DNA from: Syntrophales bacterium
GTDB taxonomy: Bacteria > Desulfobacterota > Syntrophia > Syntrophales > UBA5619
Length of the DNA stretch: 43,178 nt
Assembly (NCBI GenBank): GCA_023229765.1
Contig: JALNYO010000034.1
Coordinates: 1 to 43,178 of the forward strand
Reading direction: 5' to 3'
The position numbers were made by a program, and so were the translations under genes. The stretch's first letter is position 1. Each line of letters opens with the position of its first letter. This document shows positions 1-7,866 of the stretch, in pieces. The notes below the pieces were generated by a model that ran no database searches, was not told where the DNA came from, and was given only the letters and a program-made list of their open reading frames with translations.

Positions 1-127
1 TTTTTCTTGCGTACTCCCATTGCCAACGTTTTTTGAGGGCATTGATTTTCTCGTTTTTTATACTGAACGGTTAGTATATCCGATAGATGGTTGATCGGCT
101 ATCACTATAAAAAAACTTTGTCAAGAA
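1..127. repeat. Exact 127-bp direct repeat, left copy (tetR 5' end and promoter)
   Basis: Bases 1-127 are identical to 6310-6436 (constant offset 6309); identity stops at base 128 (c against a). The repeat contains, on the minus strand, a start codon at 42-40 with the first 14 codons of the TetR-family protein seen at 6351, plus its promoter and operator. The rest of this tetR copy would lie left of base 1. The repeat starts at the very first base, so its true length to the left is unknown. It could be a genuine duplication or an assembly-graph overlap. Confidence 0.9.
60..77. promoter_or_regulatory. Probable TetR operator, left copy
   Basis: An 18-bp imperfect palindrome with ATACT and AGTAT arms around GAACGGTT lies 18 bp upstream of the tetR start codon in the repeat. 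On the minus strand its outer arm overlaps a TATACT -10-like hexamer. TetR repressors commonly autoregulate through such a site; the assignment is inference from position and symmetry. Confidence 0.4.
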
Positions 128-402
128 CAAATTTAGACAACTGGATATTTGATATAGCCCACCACGTAAATTTGCATTCTTGAACAGAACTGCCTTTAAA
201 GCTTGCCCGGTAGCCCTGGAAGCTCATAAAAATTGATCAACGACATAAGTGCTGTACGGGATTTGTAAGATGCGGCAATGGAGTAGCTGTTTATGCATGT
301 CGAACAGATTTTTTCTTGAAATAATGCGGACAACCACAGGCGGATGTGGAAATTCATAAAGTAAGGCGGGGGAGATGATTCGATTAGCTTAGACTGCGGA
401 AA
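128..402. other. Intergenic stretch with no recognisable gene
   Basis: No ORF with coding character, tRNA, terminator or clear repeat was recognised here. It lies between the 127-bp repeat and a small minus-strand ORF. It may belong to a degraded mobile element, given the IS110 transposase nearby, but nothing in the bases proves that. Confidence 0.4.
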
Positions 403-672
403 CTATTCCAGCAGGATGCCGTATTTTTTCAAGATGTCTTTTTTCTCGATTATTTCCGGCACACCTCTGGGCATGAGAACCCTGCGGCCGCAAAGAATGG
501 GGATTTCGTAAGCGTCGAAGATGGCGTAATATCCTCCTTCGAACACAATGAACTTATTGCCGTTTTCCTGGCGAATCCTGTCTCGGAATTTTCGAATGCC
601 GGTTTCTTGTCCCTGCTTATCAAGTTTTTCTTGTTTGTCCATCCAAGTTCGAAACGCCGTAGTTAAAGCCAT
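403..672 (-). CDS. Small hypothetical protein (89 aa), possibly a fragment
   Basis: The product is an 89-residue basic protein with an N-terminal charged stretch rich in Lys, Gln and Arg, and a C-terminal half with FIVFEGGYYAIFDAYEIPIL and a final KKYGILLE. I do not recognise the family. There is no convincing ribosome binding site before the ATG, and the frame stays open for about ten codons upstream to a TAA, so it may be the tail of a longer, broken gene. It is transcribed away from the adjacent IS110-type transposase and could be a remnant of another mobile element or a passenger. The protein-like composition makes a random ORF less likely. Confidence 0.4.
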   Translation of the reverse strand: MALTTAFRTWMDKQEKLDKQGQETGIRKFRDRIRQENGNKFIVFEGGYYAIFDAYEIPILCGRRVLMPRGVPEIIEKKDILKKYGILLE

Positions 673-753
673 GACTATGATTGTGAGAGAGACCAGCGCT
701 TAGAACGAAGCTTTTTTATCGAGGGTGATATATTTTAGAAGGAGGGTATTTCT

Positions 754-1723
754 ATGTCAGTATCGGTTCTTGGGATAGACATCGCGAAACAGAAGTTGGA
801 TGCCGCACTTCTTTCAGATGGGAAGACAAAACATAAGGCCTGCAAGAATTCGGCAGAAGGTTTTGAGATGTTGAGGCTCTGGCTTGAGAAACAGGGGGGT
901 TCAAGAAGTCCATGCCTGCTTGGAAGCCACGGGCAACTATGGAGAGGAGCTGGCGATCCATCTTCATGATGCGGGCCACAGGGTCAGCATTGTCAACCCC
1001 GCCAGGATCAAAGGATTTGCTCAGAGCGAACTGCTCCGCACCAAGACAGATAAACTTGATGCCGCCTTGATTGCCCGATTCTGTCTGGCGATGAAACCAG
1101 GCGCATGGATTCCGCCTTCACCGGAGATCCGATCCCTGAGAGCTTTAGTCAGGCGGGTTGATAGCCTGATCGACATGCGAAGCCAGGAGAAAAATCGGAT
1201 CAGCACCGCACATGAATCGGTCTCTCTTTTGATCAAAGAACATATCGCTTATTTGGATCAAGAGATCGAAAAGATCAGAAAGCAAATTGCTGATCTTATA
1301 GGGAAAGATCAAAATCTTAAACGGAAAAAGGATCTGCTGGATTCTATTCCGGCTATTGGGAAAGTAACTATTCCTCACATCCTGGCTGAATTAGATGATC
1401 TGGAAAAGTTCAACCATGTTAGTGAACTGGTGGCGTTCATCGGGCTCGCACCGAAGGAAACGCTCTCAGAGTCATCTGTTAAAGGCAAACCCAGATTATG
1501 CAAAATCGGACATGCACGGCTCGGGAAAGCTCTTTACATGCCGGCATTGGTGTCGATTCAGTGCAATCCTGTGATGATTGCCTTTTATAACCGCCTAAAA
1601 GATAAAGGTAAAAACGGGAAAGTGATTGTCTGCACGATTATGCGGAAACTGGTTCATGTTATCTTCGGAGTCCTGAAATCCGGGAAAAAGTATGATCCAA
1701 ACTTTAAACCAGTTGCCGCTTGA
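754..1723 (+). pseudogene. IS110-family transposase, interrupted by a frameshift
   Basis: Two overlapping frames together spell one transposase of about 323 residues. The first (from 754, behind an AGAAGGAGG ribosome binding site) carries GIDIAKQKLD, the start of the RuvC-like DEDD domain; the second (usable from about 900) continues with EATGNYGEEL, NPARIKGFAQS, KTDKLDAALIA and the C-terminal Transposase_20 domain with IPAIGKVT, FIGLAP and KIGHARLGKALYMPA. The switch occurs at a run of six G at 894-899; removing one G restores a single frame. IS110 enzymes are not known to need programmed frameshifting, so this is either an inactivating mutation or a homopolymer sequencing error. Element ends were not identified. 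It lies 85 bp beyond the stop of tctA, tail to tail. Confidence 0.85.
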
Positions 1724-1810
1724 CAAGAACGATATCTTGAGTTTGGCGTATCAGTCGTCTCTCTCTTTGTATTGTACATCAACCTTGATGTCCACTAAAC
1801 GCATCATTCA

Positions 1811-3301
1811 TCACCTATTTTTTCCTTTCAAATAGGGAACAAAAGATGTGGCGAGAAGTATCAAAGCCAGTGTGAGCGTGACGGCGGCGATGGGCCTGGT
1901 AAAGAAGATGAGAAAACTCCCCTTTGAAATCAGGAGAGACTGGCGGAGGTTCGCCTCCACCATGGGGCCGAGTACAAAGGCGAGGAGCAGGGGCGCACTC
2001 TCGTACTCGAATTTCCTGAAGAGATAGCCGATAATCCCGAATAACGTCATGAGAAACATGTCGAAGGTCCGGTTGTTAACGCTGTAAGAGCCCATGAGGC
2101 AGAAGAGCAGGATCAACGGGAAAAATATACGGTACGGGATCTTCAGTATCTGCACCCACATGGGTATGAGGGGAAGGTTGAGCACCAGGAGCATAACGTT
2201 GCCGATATACATGCTGCTGATGACACCCCAGAAAAGGTCGGGATGCTGTGGAATGAGGAAAGGGCCGGGTCGTATTCCGTGAAGCACCAGGGCGCCGTAA
2301 AGGAGCGCCATCACTGCATTCGCGGGGATTCCAAGGGTCAAGAGCGGGACAAAGGCGCCGGCAGTGGCCGCATTATTGGCCGATTCCGGGCCCGCAACTC
2401 CTTCGATGGCGCCCTTTCCAAACTGTTCCGGTTCTTTCGACAGCCGTTTTTCTATCCCGTAGGAGAGAAAGGAGGCGACAACGCCCCCTCCGCCCGGCAG
2501 GACACCGAGGAAAAATCCGAGCACGGAACCCCTCAGAATAGCCCCCTTCGCCTTTATCCAGTCGGCAAGCGTGGGGAAGAAGCTCCCCAGCTTCATCTTC
2601 ATCTCAAGAAGTTCGGGCTTGGCGCTCCCCTCTATGTTTATCAGCACCTCGGAGATGCCGAAGAGGCCCACGGCCAAAGAGACCAGATCGATGCCGTCCC
2701 AGAGATAGAGAACGTTGAAGGTCATCCTGGGAGATGCCTGAATTGAATCGAGGCCCACGCAACTTAGTATGAACCCGAAGGCACCCATCATGATCGCCTT
2801 TATTACAGAGCCGCCGGAGAGGAATGTCACAAGGGTAAGACCGAGAAAGAGCACTGCAAAATACTCGGGCGGCCCGAACTTCAGTGCAAACCGTGCCAGA
2901 GGTTCGGCAAAAAGCATAAGCCCCACGAGCCCAAGCGTTCCCGCGATGAAGGAGCCGAAAGCAGCTATGCCCAGGGCAGCGCCGGCACGCCCTTTCTTTG
3001 CCATCTGGTACCCATCAAGACAGGTGACGACGGAAGCCGCTTCACCGGGTATTCTCACCAGGATGGAAGTGGTCGACCCCCCGTACATGGCGCCGTAATA
3101 GATACCGGCGAGCATGATGATGGCCGACAACGGGCTCATCCGGAAGGTGACAGGCAGGAGAAGCGATATGGCGCCTATCGGCCCGATACCCGGAAGTACT
3201 CCCACCAGGGTTCCGATCAATACTCCGATGAAGCAGAAGAGAAGATTCTCAGGCTGAAGCCCTATAGAAAACCCGTACATCAGACTATGGATCGTATCCA
3301 T
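1811..3301 (-). CDS. tctA: Tripartite tricarboxylate transporter, large permease TctA
   Basis: This 496-residue, highly hydrophobic protein is the large membrane subunit of a TTT-family secondary importer (12 or so membrane segments). Family hallmarks visible are LVGVLPGIGPIGAISLLLP near residues 33-51, GIYYGAMYGGSTTSILVRIPG near 66-86, and the repeat-related LGVLPGGGGVVASFLSYGIEK near 271-291 with GVAGPESANNAATAGAFVPLL. Length matches the family (about 500). It is the last gene of the unit tetR-amidohydrolase-tctC-tctB-tctA, 14 bp after tctB. TTT systems take up carboxylates such as citrate, terephthalate or other organic acids, using a proton or sodium gradient; the substrate here is not readable from sequence. 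Confidence 0.95.
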   Translation of the reverse strand: MDTIHSLMYGFSIGLQPENLLFCFIGVLIGTLVGVLPGIGPIGAISLLLPVTFRMSPLSAIIMLAGIYYGAMYGGSTTSILVRIPGEAASVVTCLDGYQMAKKGRAGAALGIAAFGSFIAGTLGLVGLMLFAEPLARFALKFGPPEYFAVLFLGLTLVTFLSGGSVIKAIMMGAFGFILSCVGLDSIQASPRMTFNVLYLWDGIDLVSLAVGLFGISEVLINIEGSAKPELLEMKMKLGSFFPTLADWIKAKGAILRGSVLGFFLGVLPGGGGVVASFLSYGIEKRLSKEPEQFGKGAIEGVAGPESANNAATAGAFVPLLTLGIPANAVMALLYGALVLHGIRPGPFLIPQHPDLFWGVISSMYIGNVMLLVLNLPLIPMWVQILKIPYRIFFPLILLFCLMGSYSVNNRTFDMFLMTLFGIIGYLFRKFEYESAPLLLAFVLGPMVEANLRQSLLISKGSFLIFFTRPIAAVTLTLALILLATSFVPYLKGKNR

Positions 3302-3315
3302 TCACTCAACCTTTC

Positions 3316-3783
3316 TCAAAAGCCGAATATTCCCTTCGGTACGGGGATATGTAACCAGATGGAGAAAACGAGGTAGGCCAGTGCCACCGTTACAAAACCG
3401 ACGATGCTTTGAAGCCAGAGATTTGCTCGTCCGAGCATGCGGTACATGAACGTCATGAGACCGAAGGTCGCAATGAAGAAGCCTATCTTCGGCAGAATTG
3501 CGAGATAGGCAAAAATCGCGCATAGGACCAGAACGACCTTGATCCAGCCCCGCCCATTCTTCACGCCTTCTGTTTCGGCGGCGGGCAGACTTCTTTTTCG
3601 CTTCAAAAATGTTCCGAGAATAAGAAGGATTGAGAATAGAGCGAGAACTGCCCCGGCGAGGAGCACGACGAAGCCCGGACCCGGAACGTGGAGCGTGCCG
3701 ATGTCGAGCCGAATAGCTTCGAGGCAGACGAAGATCGAGACAAGGAGCCAGAAAATACCGCTTGTTATGTCACGCACAGTCAT
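3316..3783 (-). CDS. tctB: Tripartite tricarboxylate transporter, small permease TctB
   Basis: The 155-residue product has four hydrophobic segments (about residues 8-26, 37-60, 81-112 and 122-142) separated by a charged Lys/Arg/Glu loop, the normal shape of TctB. It includes the typical N-terminal GIFWLLVSIFVCLEAIRLDIG, then PGPGFVVLLAGAVLALFS and a C-terminal FSIWLHIPVPKGI. It lies between tctC and tctA and is presumably co-translated with them. Its role is structural in the TTT complex. Sequence conservation in TctB is low, so the neighbours are a large part of the evidence. Confidence 0.9.
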   Translation of the reverse strand: MTVRDITSGIFWLLVSIFVCLEAIRLDIGTLHVPGPGFVVLLAGAVLALFSILLILGTFLKRKRSLPAAETEGVKNGRGWIKVVLVLCAIFAYLAILPKIGFFIATFGLMTFMYRMLGRANLWLQSIVGFVTVALAYLVFSIWLHIPVPKGIFGF

Positions 3784-3823
3784 AGGCGGCGCCTCAGAAT
3801 TTCCGAAGAGTCCATCATCTGCC

Positions 3824-4798
3824 TCACTTGCCCACGTACAGGCCTATTTCTTTTAAGATAGGTATCCCTATCTCCTCCTGTTTCTTTATAGCGGCCTTGA
3901 TAAATTCAGGCCCACCGAATTTTGGTTCTTCACCGAGCCTTTCAATACCTTTCTTGAACTCCGGGTCATCGTAAATCTTCTTGCAGACATCGGCCAACTT
4001 CTTTTTGATATTCTCCGGTGTATTTTTGTGGACATAGAGGCCGATGTAGGTAGGCAGCACTGCGTCAGGATAGCCCAGTTCCAGCGCCGTGGGGACGTTA
4101 GGGTAGTCTTTGAATCTCTTATCCGTATAGAACATGAGGAACCTAACTTTACCGGCCTTTACCTGGTCCGACACGGCACCGAGGACAAGGCTGCCCGCGT
4201 CCACATGACCGCCCAGAAGGGCTGCAAGGGCCTCGGGCGTGCCCTTGTAGGGTACGTCGATGGTCGTTACTCCTGCTCTTTTAAAGATGAGCATGGCGCT
4301 CATATGAAGGGTGATGCCCCGGCCGGTATGGGACCATTTCAACTGGCCGGGGTTCTTCTTCGCATAGTTGATCAGATCGTCAAAGGTTTTGTATGGAGAG
4401 TCCCCTTTCACCGCCATGCCGAGCCTCATTTCGACGAAGTTGGCCAGAGGGACCACGTCATCTGCATCAAATGGTACCTTTTGAGTCTTGATAGTGGTTG
4501 CAAAAAAGACTTGTGCCGATTCGAGGACTTTGTAGCCGTCAGGCCTGGAGCTGATTACATCGCCGGCGGCAAGGCTGCCGCCTGCACCTGGCTTGTTGAC
4601 CACCACCATAGGCTGGCCGAAATATTTTGATCCTGTCTCTGCAATCACTCTCGCCACAATGTCGAAAGAACTACCCGGTGTGTAGGGGGAGACGATCTCC
4701 AGCGGGCGGGTCGGATATGACTGGGCTGCTGCAGGTTGCGTCGAAAAGAAGAGGATTGAAATAATTACAACTATCAATGCGCATATTTTACTTCTCAT
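3824..4798 (-). CDS. tctC: TTT solute-binding protein TctC (Bug family)
   Basis: A 324-residue periplasmic receptor with a Sec signal peptide (positively charged MRSK, hydrophobic core to about residue 22, cleavage near AAAQ). The mature part shows Bug-family landmarks: YPTRPLEIVSPYTPGSSFDIVAR, NKPGAGGSLAA, RPDGY, the ligand-loop region FDDLINYAKKNPGQLKWS, and VPYKGTPEALAALLGGHVDAG. It sits 40 bp before tctB with a strong AGGAGG site in front of its ATG. It would capture an organic acid anion for TctAB. Bug receptors bind ligands from citrate and glutamate to aromatic acids; the neighbouring amidohydrolase hints at a carboxylate that is later hydrolysed or decarboxylated. Confidence 0.95.
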   Translation of the reverse strand: MRSKICALIVVIISILFFSTQPAAAQSYPTRPLEIVSPYTPGSSFDIVARVIAETGSKYFGQPMVVVNKPGAGGSLAAGDVISSRPDGYKVLESAQVFFATTIKTQKVPFDADDVVPLANFVEMRLGMAVKGDSPYKTFDDLINYAKKNPGQLKWSHTGRGITLHMSAMLIFKRAGVTTIDVPYKGTPEALAALLGGHVDAGSLVLGAVSDQVKAGKVRFLMFYTDKRFKDYPNVPTALELGYPDAVLPTYIGLYVHKNTPENIKKKLADVCKKIYDDPEFKKGIERLGEEPKFGGPEFIKAAIKKQEEIGIPILKEIGLYVGK

Positions 4799-4910
4799 TG
4801 TACTGCCTCCTTTTTAATGTAGTCAGTAAACTTTTGGTAGCCGGTCAATGAAGTGTCAAGAACAACTATGCCGATCCGCCCTCCTGTATCATCTGAGCTA
4901 AAGTCTTGTC

Positions 4911-5924
4911 TCAGATCGGCAAACGGTAAAGTATCCTGGCGTTGTCTACATATATTTTCTGCCTGTCCTCGTCACTGATGTCCATCTCTTCTATGGCGTT
5001 TATGGTTTGCCGGTAATTCCGGTTACCAAGCTCCGTATCGCCAAGAGGCATATCGATGCCGAAGAGTATGCGGTCCGGACCAAAGAAGGTGTGAGCGCAC
5101 ATCAACGCCGAGGTGTTGCCATAGAGCGCCGTGTCAGCGTAGAACATCTTGTAATAGTCGATAGGGGCCTTCGTAAGCCCGTGGACGTACTTTTCCCCTC
5201 TGCGCATCTCTCCAATGTCAAAGAACTGCTTGATTCTTTCTGCAAAAAAAGGAACCATGCCACCGCCGTGATGGGTCAAAAGCTTCAGGTTGGGGTATTT
5301 TTCCAGTATGCCGCTGAAGACGATCCGGGTCATGGCTACAGTCGTCTCATAGGGCCACCCGAAGGTGCTGAACACCTTGTACTTTGATGCGGTTTCAGTC
5401 CTGTAATCCGGGTAGTCAGGGGCCCTCATCGGGTGGATCACGATCGGCAGGTTGTACTGCGACATTTTTTCGTAAAGGGGCATGAATTCCGGAGAGTCGA
5501 GAGGTTTATCCTTGATTGGGGTATAAATCTGGATGCCCCTGAACCGAAGGTCGTTTATTGCCCTGTCCGCCTCTTTCAGGGCGGCGTCCATATCGTTCAT
5601 GGGCAGAGAGGCAATGGCAGCGACGAACCTATCGGGGTATTTGAGAACCAGTTCAGCCATCGAATCATTCGCAGCCTTTGCCAGGTCTATGGCTCTCTGC
5701 GAGTCCGCAACCTCTTCAACGGACGGCCAGGCCATGGTCAATACCTGCACCAACCCTTCGTACTTGTCCATTATCCGGAATCTGTAATCCAGGTCGTAAA
5801 GAGTGGTAATGGGATCAATCTTATAGGCAACCTCATCGGGAGCTATTTTCCCGAGAAGCTCCTTGTACTTGGGTGGTACGATGTGAGCATATGCGTCGAT
5901 CTTGAGCGGATATAGCTTTTTCAT
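4911..5924 (-). CDS. Amidohydrolase 2 family (ACMSD-like) hydrolase/decarboxylase
   Basis: A 337-residue protein of the amidohydrolase_2 family, which includes ACMSD, gamma-resorcylate and related decarboxylases. Metal-site motifs along the TIM barrel: KIDAYAHIVPP at 8-18, IVIHPMRAPDYPDYR with His164, LLTHHGGGMVPFF with His218/219, and ILFGIDMPLG with Asp291. The classical first motif is DxHxH; here it is DAYAH, with Tyr12 replacing the first His. A clear AAGGAGGG precedes the ATG. It is the first complete gene of the minus-strand unit with tctCBA, so it probably acts on the imported carboxylate. Its 5' end overlaps the out-of-frame 3' part of the truncated tetR. Confidence 0.85.
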   Translation of the reverse strand: MKKLYPLKIDAYAHIVPPKYKELLGKIAPDEVAYKIDPITTLYDLDYRFRIMDKYEGLVQVLTMAWPSVEEVADSQRAIDLAKAANDSMAELVLKYPDRFVAAIASLPMNDMDAALKEADRAINDLRFRGIQIYTPIKDKPLDSPEFMPLYEKMSQYNLPIVIHPMRAPDYPDYRTETASKYKVFSTFGWPYETTVAMTRIVFSGILEKYPNLKLLTHHGGGMVPFFAERIKQFFDIGEMRRGEKYVHGLTKAPIDYYKMFYADTALYGNTSALMCAHTFFGPDRILFGIDMPLGDTELGNRNYRQTINAIEEMDISDEDRQKIYVDNARILYRLPI

Positions 5925-6351
5925 CTGTTTTCCCTCCTTCTGAGTTAAGATTGAATTGATAAATTCGCCTAAATTCAGGTTCTATTCTGTCATGGGCGCC
6001 AACGAGTTCTGCTGCCAATGTTTCGAATGAAACACAAAGTTCTCGATTGTAGTAAGCAAACGCTGAATTAAAACGAATATACTTTTCAAACTTGTCAAGC
6101 ACACCCCCCTTCACTTCCCCGACAGCAAGAATCAGATTATTCAAGAAACGCTTTTCGAATTCTTCTACAATCCTTTTAAGAAGTTCTTCCTTGTTTTTGA
6201 AATGCCAATAAAGAGCTCCTTTAGTTAATCCCGCGGCTCGAGTGATATCATCGATAGAAGTGCCATGATAGCCCTTTTCTAAAAATAATCTCATCGACTC
6301 CTGAAGAATTTTTTCTTGCGTACTCCCATTGCCAACGTTTTTTGAGGGCAT
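5833..6351 (-). pseudogene. TetR/AcrR-family regulator, C-terminally truncated
   Basis: Residues 10-60 form a textbook TetR DNA-binding domain: KILQESMRLFLEKGYHGTSI, then DDITRAAGLTKGALYWHFKN. The regulatory domain follows normally up to about residue 134 (EPEFRRIYQFN). After that the frame runs across the ribosome binding site and into the first 90 bases of the amidohydrolase gene, giving a Ser/Arg/Gln-rich tail with no TetR character, and stops at 172 residues where 190-210 is usual. The gene therefore seems to have been cut at about 5945 and joined to the amidohydrolase gene. The helix-turn-helix may still be made, but the ligand-binding core is incomplete. Its first 14 codons are duplicated at the left window edge. 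Confidence 0.75.
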
Positions 6352-6436
6352 TGATTTTCTCGTTTTTTATACTGAACGGTTAGTATATCCGATAGATGGT
6401 TGATCGGCTATCACTATAAAAAAACTTTGTCAAGAA
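6310..6436. repeat. Exact 127-bp direct repeat, right copy
   Basis: Identical to bases 1-127. It covers the first codons of tetR, the 18-bp palindrome at 6369-6386, a TATACT hexamer (minus strand, 6387-6382) and a TTGACA hexamer (minus strand, 6433-6428). Immediately right of it the sequence turns into the leader of the alpha/beta hydrolase. The two copies bracket the whole tetR-amidohydrolase-tctCBA-IS110 block with a spacing of 6309 bp. Confidence 0.9.
6369..6386. promoter_or_regulatory. Probable TetR operator, right copy
   Basis: Same imperfect palindrome as at 60-77 (ATACT ... AGTAT). It overlaps the TATACT hexamer that would serve as -10 for minus-strand transcription of tetR and the amidohydrolase-tct genes, a geometry suited to repression by a TetR protein. 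Functional role is inferred. Confidence 0.4.
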
Positions 6437-6554
6437 AATTTTTTATACGCCGCTTTTGGTGGTGGTGAGTATAAACAATGCGCCCCGTGAGTAACTTAAT
6501 TTTTCGGAAAAAGTTGGCTTGACATATGGTTCCATCTTGGATATCAGACCCGAT

Positions 6555-7349
6555 ATGGAATATGTAACGTCGAAAGATGGCACACAAATCGCCTATGAGC
6601 GTCGCGGTGAAGGGCCTCCGTTAGTACTGGTACACGGCGCAGCCGCTGATCATTCTCGTTGGAAATCGCTCCTTCCTGCTCTGAAAAAATATTTCACAGT
6701 TTACGCTGTAGATCGCAGAGGCCGCGGGCAGAGCGGTGATGTCAGGGCCTATGCCATAGAGCGCGAATACGAAGATGTGGTTGCCGTTGTAGATTCAATT
6801 CCGGCTCCAGTGAACTTACTGGGACATTCCTATGGTGCGATATGTTCTTTGGAGGCTTCCCTCAGAACGTCCAACATTCGGAAGCTGATTTTATATGAAC
6901 CTCCAATACCTATTGATCTAAAAAAGAATATTTCTGCCAGTATTATAAGCAGAATGAAGGCATGTCTGCATGTTGGAAAACGTGAAGAAGCCTTGCTGCT
7001 TTTTTTGCAAGAGATCGTCAGAATCCCGCAAAAAGAAATAGATATCCTGAGATTACTCCCCAATTGGTCTTTTAGGGTAGCCACAGCTCACACTATTCCC
7101 CGTGAAGAGGCATGTGCAAAAGCTTATGTTCTTGCCCCTCAAAGGTTTTCCCACATGGAGACACATACGCTGCTTCTTCTGGGTGGTGACAGTCCTTCAT
7201 CCTTTAAGGATGCGATCGAAGCTCTAAAAATATCTGTTCCTAACAGCAGAATTGCAACGATGCATAGACAGGGGCACGCAGCTATGGAAACCGCCCCAGA
7301 ATTATTTTTAGAAGAGGTCATTGGATTTCTATCCTATGATAATCATTAA
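6555..7349 (+). CDS. Alpha/beta hydrolase
   Basis: A 264-residue serine hydrolase of the alpha/beta fold. Visible features, numbered from the ATG at 6555: oxyanion-hole motif VLVHGAAADHSRWKSLLPAL near 24-43, DRRGRGQS near 54-61, nucleophile elbow LLGHSYGA near 87-94 with catalytic Ser91, and a late RQGHAAMETAPELF region with the catalytic His. The frame is open to a TTG at 6519, but METVTSKDG-like starts are usual in this family, so the ATG at 6555 (MEYVTSKDGTQIAYERRGEG) is preferred; the upstream TTGACA at 6519 may be promoter instead. It diverges from tetR across the repeat. Substrate is unknown: esterase, lactonase or C-C hydrolase are all possible. Confidence 0.85.
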   Translation: MEYVTSKDGTQIAYERRGEGPPLVLVHGAAADHSRWKSLLPALKKYFTVYAVDRRGRGQSGDVRAYAIEREYEDVVAVVDSIPAPVNLLGHSYGAICSLEASLRTSNIRKLILYEPPIPIDLKKNISASIISRMKACLHVGKREEALLLFLQEIVRIPQKEIDILRLLPNWSFRVATAHTIPREEACAKAYVLAPQRFSHMETHTLLLLGGDSPSSFKDAIEALKISVPNSRIATMHRQGHAAMETAPELFLEEVIGFLSYDNH

Positions 7350-7491
7350 TTCTACCAAAATATTTAGTAACTGCTCAGGTCGTTTTCTGGCAGGATTTAC
7401 AGGATGAGCAGGATTTTGGCAAGCCGGCAGTTTGTCCAGGGTGTGCGACAAATTTATGGGTAACAATTTCAAGTGGCCATCCGGGATTGGG

Positions 7492-7647
7492 GCGACGAAA
7501 ACAAAAAAGGGGCTGAAAATCCAAACAGCAGTTGACGTCAATGAATACGCAAAAGGAATTAAAATCACGGATCAGGAAACAAAAACATTAGCCCTCCAAA
7601 GGGAAGAATTTCATGGGGAATGGAATTACGCATTGCATCCGAGATAA
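7492..7647 (+). pseudogene. ISAzo13-family transposase, C-terminal remnant
   Basis: About 50 codons read TKKGLKIQTAVDVNEYAKGI followed by KITDQE and REEFHGEWNYALHPR then stop. The ending FHGEWNY-x-(I/L)-x-PR after a KKGLK...YxxGIKI segment is what I recall as the C-terminus of ISAzo13-type transposases, usually over 400 residues. Everything upstream of about 7490 has lost coding character, so this is a relic. An inverted-repeat element begins 20 bp downstream. Confidence 0.65.
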
Positions 7648-7667
7648 ATTGCTTATGTTAATTTGTA

Positions 7668-7797
7668 ATTATTACTCCGGCAATCAAACAGATAAACTGT
7701 CATGCCGGACCTGATCCGGTATCCAGTCAAATTAATTCTGGATTCCGGCTTTCGCCGGAATGACGACTTTGACATATATTGTTGCCGGAGTAATAAT
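7668..7797. repeat. Small inverted-repeat (MITE-like) element
   Basis: Termini ATTATTACTCCGGCAA (7668-7683) and the inverse TTGCCGGAGTAATAAT (7782-7797) form terminal inverted repeats of about 16 bp around a 130-bp body. Inside is a second long palindrome: GTCATGCCGGACCTGATCCG and CTGGATTCCGGCTTTCGCC, ending GGAATGAC. There is no internal gene. The ends differ from the CAATTGCAAAAC family found at 17.4-30.4 kb, although the GTCAT-CCG / CGG-ATGAC core style is shared. Confidence 0.75.
7769..7797 (+). promoter_or_regulatory. Outward-facing sigma70-type promoter at the element's right end
   Basis: TTGACA (7769-7774), 17-bp spacer, AATAAT (7792-7797): a perfect -35 and a 5-of-6 -10. The -10 is formed by the terminal inverted repeat itself. 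It points at the 2-hydroxyacid dehydrogenase starting at 7867, about 60 bp beyond the expected start site. Activity is predicted from consensus only. Confidence 0.6.
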
Positions 7798-7866
7798 ACT
7801 AAGTTCAGCCGCAACAAGGCACCCATTTCAAGACGGGATGAATATTTATTCATAAGGAGCAAGGTT

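Noticed and set aside
754..969. Programmed frameshifting in the IS110 transposase
   Set aside because: IS110-family transposases are normally single-frame and no slippery heptamer with downstream stem was evident; a one-base G-run error or mutation is simpler.
6519..6554. TTG at 6519 as the start of the alpha/beta hydrolase
   Set aside because: It coincides with a TTGACA promoter-like hexamer, lacks a good ribosome binding site, and the family start fits the ATG at 6555.
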